Program-made: the position numbers and the translations under genes
Notes under the pieces: model-generated
Database searches by the model: none
What the model was told of the DNA's origin: nothing
What the model saw: the letters and a program-made list of their open reading frames with translations, nothing else
Shown here: one piece after another, positions 5,482 to 9,781 of the stretch
How the letters are laid out: every line of letters begins with the position of its first letter
Position numbering within the stretch: the stretch's first letter is position 1
DNA from: SAR202 cluster bacterium
GTDB lineage: Bacteria > Chloroflexota > Dehalococcoidia > UBA3495
Length of the DNA: 9,781 nt
Assembly (NCBI GenBank): GCA_002401285.1
Contig: NVSQ01000018.1
Span: forward strand, 12,706 to 22,486
Reading direction: 5' to 3'

Positions 5482-6669
5482 ATGATGACCCCTAGTTCTC
5501 CTACCAAAGTGCTGGAAGGCGTTCGAATCTTGGAACTTGCCCGGTGGCAAGCCGCACCCAGGGGATCACTGATACTGCGGGACATGGGCGCGGAGGTGAT
5601 CAAGATCGAATGGCGGAAAGGGGCGGACCTCCGGAATTCGGGCCCATTCGTTGGCGACATGAGCGTTCAGTTCGCCGCCTATAACCGGGGCAAGAAGAGC
5701 ATCACCCTCAACACCCGCCATCCCGAAGGGAAAAGGCTGTTCTTAGACCTGGTCGGTGTTTCCGACGTGGTGCTGGAAAACTTCCGGCCGGGCACGATGA
5801 ACGATATGGAGTTTGGCTACGATGCCATGTGCCAAGTCAATCCCGGCATCATTCTGGCGTCGGTATCGGGATTCGGACAGTACGGCCCTTACCGGGACCG
5901 TCAATGCTTCGACCCCATCATCCAAGCCATGAGCGGCCTCGGAGACCAGACGGGCAGAGGCTTTGGGCAGCCCATCATGGCCGAGGGGCCGATCATGGAC
6001 CGCACCGCCGCCCTGCACGCCGCGGTGGGTATCCTGGGGGCGTTAAGACACCGGGACCGGACCGGAGAAGGCCAATGGCTGGAAGTAGCCATGCTTGACG
6101 GCGGTATATCTCTGGAAGAAGTCGCCCTGGCGATGTGCTACGAAACCGGCACTAACGACTTCAAACGAAGCGGTACTTTTCTCCAATGCAAGGATGGCTG
6201 GGTAACAACAGGAGCGGCCCGGGCCGGTATGTGGGAGCGGATGCTCAAAGTCATGGGGTATAGCGACCTGGCAGAAGACCCAGAGTACGCGGCGCCCATG
6301 TTCGCCACCGACAAGGCGGAGATCCGCATGGAATTGCTCCACCTTTGGTGTGAAGAAAGACCGGTGAAGGACGTGGAGGATGCCCTGGTCGGCGCAGATA
6401 TTCCCGTGGGGCGGGCCATGACCATACCCGACGTGTTGGAAGACCGCCACATCTGGGAGCGGGAAGTGATGATGGAAACCGAACTGGAAGGTCAACCCGG
6501 CAAGAAGATGCTTGTCCCCGGACCCACTTTCATCAAATTCTCCAAGACCCCAACGACGGCGGGACCGATCCCCAAGTATGGGGAACATAACCAGGAGATC
6601 TACGGCAGCCTCTTGGGCCTGGACGAAAACCGGCTGGCAGCGATGGTAGATGAGGGTGTCATCACCTAA
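5482..6669 (+). CDS. CaiB/BaiF family (class III) CoA-transferase
   Basis: The protein has 395 residues, the usual length for the family. Visible family motifs are LRDMGAEVIKIE near the N-terminus, NRGKKSITL, VVLENFRPG (E99-G104), SGFGQYGPY (G130-Y137), FDPIIQAMSG, and D173 in GPIMDRTAALHA. D173 sits where formyl-CoA transferase has its catalytic aspartate, and HRDRTGEGQWLEVAM follows. Class III enzymes move CoA between carboxylic acids through an aspartyl-CoA thioester, and family members act on oxalate, carnitine, bile acids or aromatic acids; the substrate here cannot be read from sequence. Tandem ATGs at 5482 and 5485 lie 4 and 7 nt after AGGAG, and the second has the better spacing. It is a single gene, convergent with the KaiC-like regulator (14-bp gap). 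The N-terminal ARWQAAPRGSLI differs from the usual AGPxxG-type stretch, so the CoA-binding end may be unusual. Confidence 0.93.
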   Translation: MMTPSSPTKVLEGVRILELARWQAAPRGSLILRDMGAEVIKIEWRKGADLRNSGPFVGDMSVQFAAYNRGKKSITLNTRHPEGKRLFLDLVGVSDVVLENFRPGTMNDMEFGYDAMCQVNPGIILASVSGFGQYGPYRDRQCFDPIIQAMSGLGDQTGRGFGQPIMAEGPIMDRTAALHAAVGILGALRHRDRTGEGQWLEVAMLDGGISLEEVALAMCYETGTNDFKRSGTFLQCKDGWVTTGAARAGMWERMLKVMGYSDLAEDPEYAAPMFATDKAEIRMELLHLWCEERPVKDVEDALVGADIPVGRAMTIPDVLEDRHIWEREVMMETELEGQPGKKMLVPGPTFIKFSKTPTTAGPIPKYGEHNQEIYGSLLGLDENRLAAMVDEGVIT

Positions 6670-6683
6670 CCGGCTCCCACGTC

Positions 6684-7859
6684 CTAGATCCGTACTTGGA
6701 ACATGGGGACTACTTTAGCGCCCTCGCCCGGCTCAATCCGGAAGCTGAAGCCATTATCCTTACGCTGTTCCAGGTTGTTTACCTTGCCCGCGTTGAGCAC
6801 CTTCACCTGTTTGTCCCTTACCGCCATGGTGATGTGGGTATCGCACAATTGATGTAACCGGCCTAATAAGTCAGGCGCGAATGCGCCTGCTTGGGCCACG
6901 ACAACGATGGCCCTTCCCCCGGTGCACAGCTCTTTGAAAATGGAAAAGAATCCCATGATCGTCCGGTCTTGGCAGATCATCGCCAGGTCGGTGATCTCGT
7001 CGATAACAACCAACGCGCAAGACTTCGGAAGGCAGTGGATCTTGGATGCCAGCGCGCCGAAATAGGATTCGGGAGTTACCTCAGGAGAGGGTCTGGAGAT
7101 TGATTGGACCAACAGTTTGTTATCTTGAAGCGCCTCCGACACGTCCCTACCCATGGAGCCCATCTCTTGGCTAAGGTCTTCGACGGTTTGACTTGAGCTG
7201 AAGAGGGCTACTTTGTTGCCCTCCATGATTGCTCCGTACATCAGGTATTGGCAGATCAAGCCTTTACCGGAGTCCAAAGGACCTTCGATCAACGTTAGAC
7301 TTTCACTGGCAAGCCCTCCACCCAGAACCAACCGCAAAGGAGCCAAGCCGCCCCCGGCGCTAACGAACTTGCTGGATTGGCCGGGAGATTTTAGGGCCGG
7401 CTGAGCGTCCGGCAGGACTTCTTCCGTTGGCAGTTCCCACTCGGCCTCATCCTGCAGCGCCTCACCGCTTGGTTCTTCCTCCACTGGATCCTGTCCTTCC
7501 CGCAGCGCCACTCTGATGTGGGTCGCCAGAACCTCAAAATTGCACGGCTTGGTCAGAACATTAGAGGCCCCCAACCGCAGGCACTCCGCCTCCGTCTCGT
7601 AAGACGGAATGGAAGTCAGCATGATCACGGGTATCGCTCTGGTTCTCGGGTTTCCCTTTAAGTTAGACAGCACTTGACTCCCGCCCATACCCGGCAAGTC
7701 AAAGTCTAATAGCATCAGATCGATGGGCTCGCGAGCAGCAGTCTCAAGGGCGGTCTTTCCATCGGTGGCTTGATCAACTTGGTGTCCAATATCGCCGAGG
7801 CTGGCGTTCAACCATTTTCTGATCGCCGAATGACTATCAACTATGAGGACTCTGGCCAT
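6684..7859 (-). CDS. Response regulator receiver fused to a KaiC/ArlH (FlaH)-like RecA-fold ATPase domain
   Basis: The 391-residue protein has an N-terminal receiver (about 1-120) with D8, phosphoacceptor D52 (LLDFDLPGMGG), T82 (IMLTSIP) and K104 (LTKPC). Next comes an acidic, low-complexity linker (about 121-160). A RecA/KaiC-type domain follows: P-loop GPLDSGKG at 193-200, a Walker B-like strand ALVVIDE with D287-E288, and a C-terminus ending FRIEPGEGAKVVP, which resembles archaellum ATPase ArlH/FlaH and KaiC proteins. The last P-loop residue is Gly instead of Ser/Thr, so hydrolysis may be impaired while nucleotide binding may persist. ATG 7859 is chosen because GGAAGGTGG lies just upstream and the receiver begins there; a start at 7913 would add 18 unrelated residues. 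In archaea, ArlH sits under the ArlI motor ATPase, so a phosphorylation-controlled partner of a type IV pilus-like motor is a plausible but unproven role. Confidence 0.85.
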   Translation of the reverse strand: MARVLIVDSHSAIRKWLNASLGDIGHQVDQATDGKTALETAAREPIDLMLLDFDLPGMGGSQVLSNLKGNPRTRAIPVIMLTSIPSYETEAECLRLGASNVLTKPCNFEVLATHIRVALREGQDPVEEEPSGEALQDEAEWELPTEEVLPDAQPALKSPGQSSKFVSAGGGLAPLRLVLGGGLASESLTLIEGPLDSGKGLICQYLMYGAIMEGNKVALFSSSQTVEDLSQEMGSMGRDVSEALQDNKLLVQSISRPSPEVTPESYFGALASKIHCLPKSCALVVIDEITDLAMICQDRTIMGFFSIFKELCTGGRAIVVVAQAGAFAPDLLGRLHQLCDTHITMAVRDKQVKVLNAGKVNNLEQRKDNGFSFRIEPGEGAKVVPMFQVRI

Positions 7860-8255
7860 TTCCACCTTCCTTCTTCCTTCCGCTAACGGCAGCGTTATCG
7901 AACACGTTACCAACGTCCCTCGATCAGGGCTAGGGTATTACCACCAAGGGAACTGCGGGGATGACACCCCAAGGCGCCGAAAATATCGGATTGGCGGCCT
8001 GCACCAGAGTTGTTATTGGGGCCTGGCTTTCCACTATCCTCACGATGGATCCGCTCGCCTACCTGGTTCGCTTGAAGGTAACGCCGGGCGCTGTTACACT
8101 ACCGGGACGCCGCCGGGCCGGGCTTTTATAGCTACAGAGAGAGGGTCATCGAACCTGAATCTGAACCGTAGCGAGGTAGGATTAACCGCATCCAACGGAC
8201 CGTGATCTAGATTCGGGCATCCGTCCCGGCGTACCCATTACAAAAGTCGAGGTTA
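7860..8255. promoter_or_regulatory. Divergent intergenic region between KaiC-like regulator and CMD-family gene
   Basis: Nearly 400 bp should hold both divergent promoters. A plus-strand ORF of 120 codons here (7843-8205) overlaps the regulator's start and has no family resemblance. Visible elements are a dyad GTAAC-N10-GTTAC (8078-8097), a small GGGG-N6-CCCC hairpin (7957-7970), and TATAAA on the minus strand (8125-8130) as a weak -10 candidate for the regulator. None is strong enough for a firm call. Confidence 0.35.
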
Positions 8256-8816
8256 ATGATGGCAAGAATACCTGTAATCTCCAAAGATATGGTCCCAGAG
8301 GAATTTCGGGGCGCGTTCGACGAATTGACCAAGGACACCGGAGGCACGATCACCGGCGGCCCCGGCTCCATCACCGTCGCCAGCCCCGAGATGTCCCGCC
8401 GCCGCAGCCACCTGACCAGCTACCTGCGATATGAGACCACCTTTCCCAAGCGGATACAGGAGTTGGCCATCATAACTTCGGCGCGGGCCAACGATTGCCC
8501 TTACGTCTGGAACGCCCACGCCCCAGCGGCCCGGCGTGAGGGGGTCAGCGACGCTCTGGTCGACGCCATACGGGATAAAAAACCATTACCCGAGATGGCA
8601 GCCGATGAAGCCGCCGTAGTCGCATTTGGCCAGGAATACTTCAAGGATCACAAAGTCAGCCAGGCAACCTTCCAGACGGCCCTGGACCAATTCGGCATTC
8701 AACATCTGGTGGAGCTATCGGCATTGATGAGCAATTACGCCCAGACGGCATTTTTCCTCAACGCCTTCGAGGTTACCCTGCCAGAGGATCGGACAGAGCC
8801 GGTCTTGCCCATCTAA
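8256..8816 (+). CDS. Carboxymuconolactone decarboxylase (CMD/AhpD-like) family protein
   Basis: The 186-residue protein has the CMD fold signature. An N-terminal PEEFRGAFDEL helix is followed by the core helix FPKRIQELAIITSARANDCPYVWNAHAPAARREG (residues about 63-96) and a C-terminal half with VVAFGQEYFKDHKVSQ and LSALMSNYAQTAFFLNAFEV. In the core, C81, W85 and H88 are in the C-x-Y-x-W-x-x-H pattern of the non-peroxidase branch. The AhpD CxxC pair is absent, so alkylhydroperoxidase activity is unlikely. Members of this branch are often decarboxylases, hydratases or uncharacterised partners of oxidoreductases. Tandem ATGs at 8256 and 8259 follow GAGG (8249-8252) by 3 and 6 nt, and the second has better spacing. 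The flavin oxidoreductase begins 60 nt downstream on the same strand, suggesting a shared operon and pathway. The substrate is unknown. Confidence 0.85.
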   Translation: MMARIPVISKDMVPEEFRGAFDELTKDTGGTITGGPGSITVASPEMSRRRSHLTSYLRYETTFPKRIQELAIITSARANDCPYVWNAHAPAARREGVSDALVDAIRDKKPLPEMAADEAAVVAFGQEYFKDHKVSQATFQTALDQFGIQHLVELSALMSNYAQTAFFLNAFEVTLPEDRTEPVLPI

Positions 8817-8876
8817 GGGCACAATCCCCAATACACTAGTTCTATCTCAGCGTGCCCACATGGGAGGAGCAGGAAG

Positions 8877-9781
8877 ATGCGGTTCGGCCTTTTCCAATCG
8901 GTGCAGTTGCCCGACCCCAAGTCTGAAGCCAGGTATTACAAGGAGGCCTTGGAACAGGTCGTTTGGGCTGAAAAACTGGGCTTCGACTCTGCCTGGCTGA
9001 CCGAACACCACTTCTCCCGCCATGGCATCGTGTCCTCCACCTTCACCGTGCTGGCCTATCTGGCAGGGGTTACCAACACCATCCGCTTGGGCAGCGCGGT
9101 CACCGTCCTGCCATTCCACAACCCCATCCAAGTCGCGGAGCAAGCCGCAACGGTCGATCTGTTGAGCAACGGCCGGCTGGACTTCGGCGTGGGGCGGGGC
9201 TTCCAGTGGGGCGAATACCATAAACTAAATATCGCCATGGACGAAGCAAGCCGGCGATTCGAAGAGTCCATGGAGGTCATCACCAAAGCCTGGTCCCAGG
9301 AAGAGCCGTTCGACCACCAAGGAGAGTTCTGGCGGTTCAACGACATGACCATCCATCCTAGGCCGGTCCAGACTCCCTATCCGCCGGTGTGGGTTGCCGC
9401 CTCCAGCCCGGCCAGCTTGGCGCGGGTAGCCCGAAACGATTGGAACCTGATGATTGGCCAGGGAGAGCCCTACGACCAAGTCGCCCAGCAGGTCGAGACG
9501 TACCGCACCGCAGTCGGTGAAGCCGGGTACGACTACCGGCCCGAACGCGTGGTGGTGGCCCGGCCCATGTACACCACCACCAGCGAAGACAAAGCCCGAA
9601 GAGACACCGAAGCCCCTTTCATGTGGTTCAAACGGACCGGGCAAGAAGTCGGCGCGCCTCCGGAGAACCGGACCGAGTTACTTCCAGATGAATTCAGTTC
9701 CTACCGGCGACGATTCTCCAGGGACACCGAGTTCGACTACGACGCCATGTTCGAAAACGTCGCCCTATTCGGCACTCCCGG
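8877..9781 (+). CDS. LLM-class flavin-dependent oxidoreductase (luciferase-like monooxygenase), 3' end outside window
   Basis: From ATG 8877 the frame stays open for 301 codons and leaves the window; about 50-90 residues are probably missing. The start is supported by GGAGGAG and AGGAAG directly upstream. Family features are MRFGLFQSVQ (first beta strand of the TIM barrel), AEKLGFDSAWLTEHHF (residues 31-46), IRLGSAVTVLPFHNPIQVAEQAATVD, LLSNGRLDFGVGRGFQWGEY (G104-G108 region, a flavin-site loop), RFEESMEVI, and the substrate-side PYPPVWVAASSP. Such two-component enzymes use reduced FMN from a separate reductase to oxygenate varied substrates. No reductase is visible here. SAR202-type Chloroflexota carry many paralogues of this family, which fits the proposed host. 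It is probably co-transcribed with the CMD-family gene. Confidence 0.92.
   Translation, partial: MRFGLFQSVQLPDPKSEARYYKEALEQVVWAEKLGFDSAWLTEHHFSRHGIVSSTFTVLAYLAGVTNTIRLGSAVTVLPFHNPIQVAEQAATVDLLSNGRLDFGVGRGFQWGEYHKLNIAMDEASRRFEESMEVITKAWSQEEPFDHQGEFWRFNDMTIHPRPVQTPYPPVWVAASSPASLARVARNDWNLMIGQGEPYDQVAQQVETYRTAVGEAGYDYRPERVVVARPMYTTTSEDKARRDTEAPFMWFKRTGQEVGAPPENRTELLPDEFSSYRRRFSRDTEFDYDAMFENVALFGTP

Noticed and set aside
7843..8205. 120-codon plus-strand ORF in the second divergent intergenic region
   Set aside because: It overlaps the start of the receiver-ATPase gene on the other strand and shows no family resemblance or ribosome-binding site.
1..9781. CRISPR arrays, tRNA or rRNA genes, insertion sequences, phage or toxin-antitoxin genes
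   Set aside because: I looked for spaced repeats, transposase-like proteins, terminal inverted repeats and tRNA-like folds and found none that could be supported.

Overview
The window looks like a piece of a GC-moderate (high fifties % by eye) environmental bacterial chromosome. The gene mix is a class III CoA-transferase, a carboxymuconolactone-decarboxylase-like protein, a luciferase-like flavin monooxygenase and a type IV pilin of the style seen in Chloroflexota. This best fits a Dehalococcoidia/SAR202-like Chloroflexota lineage. That assignment is inference from gene content; no rRNA, tRNA or other phylogenetic marker is present.

Layout. Bases 1-330 are the C-terminal end of a NudC-type NADH pyrophosphatase, convergent with a stand-alone receiver-domain response regulator (340-717, minus). 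A 354-bp intergenic region with two palindromes separates that regulator from a divergent NarL/LuxR-type response regulator (1072-1704), which ends in a clear intrinsic terminator. Then comes a pilus locus on the plus strand: a major type IV pilin (1982-2434), a gap of just over 300 bp containing two perfect hairpins, and three tightly packed minor pilin-like genes (2752-3111, 3123-3641, 3645-5090). The last of these encodes a 481-residue protein with a PilX-like N-terminus and two DUF11-like repeats. A perfect 10-bp-stem terminator closes the locus at 5147-5183. Downstream are a CaiB/BaiF CoA-transferase (5482-6669, plus), a convergent receiver plus KaiC/ArlH-like ATPase fusion (6684-7859, minus), and a divergent pair of a CMD-family protein (8256-8816) and an LLM-class flavin oxidoreductase (8877 to the window end).

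The most striking observation is in the major pilin. The gene has a strong Shine-Dalgarno sequence and a normal leader, but codon 16 is TAG, immediately before the Gly-Phe prepilin peptidase site. The minor pilin at 3123 has CAG GGG TTC ACT CTT at the equivalent place, and the major pilin has TAG GGA TTC ACT CTT, so a single C-to-T change explains the stop. TAG ends other genes here in the normal way, which argues against code reassignment. The pilin is therefore either a recent nonsense mutant, a sequence error, or dependent on suppression or readthrough.

Inferred logic: the NarL-type regulator next to the pilus operon, together with the two other receiver proteins, may control pilus expression or activity. 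The minor pilins and the DUF11 protein would form a priming or tip complex displaying an adhesin. The CoA-transferase, CMD protein and flavin monooxygenase belong to a separate catabolic theme.
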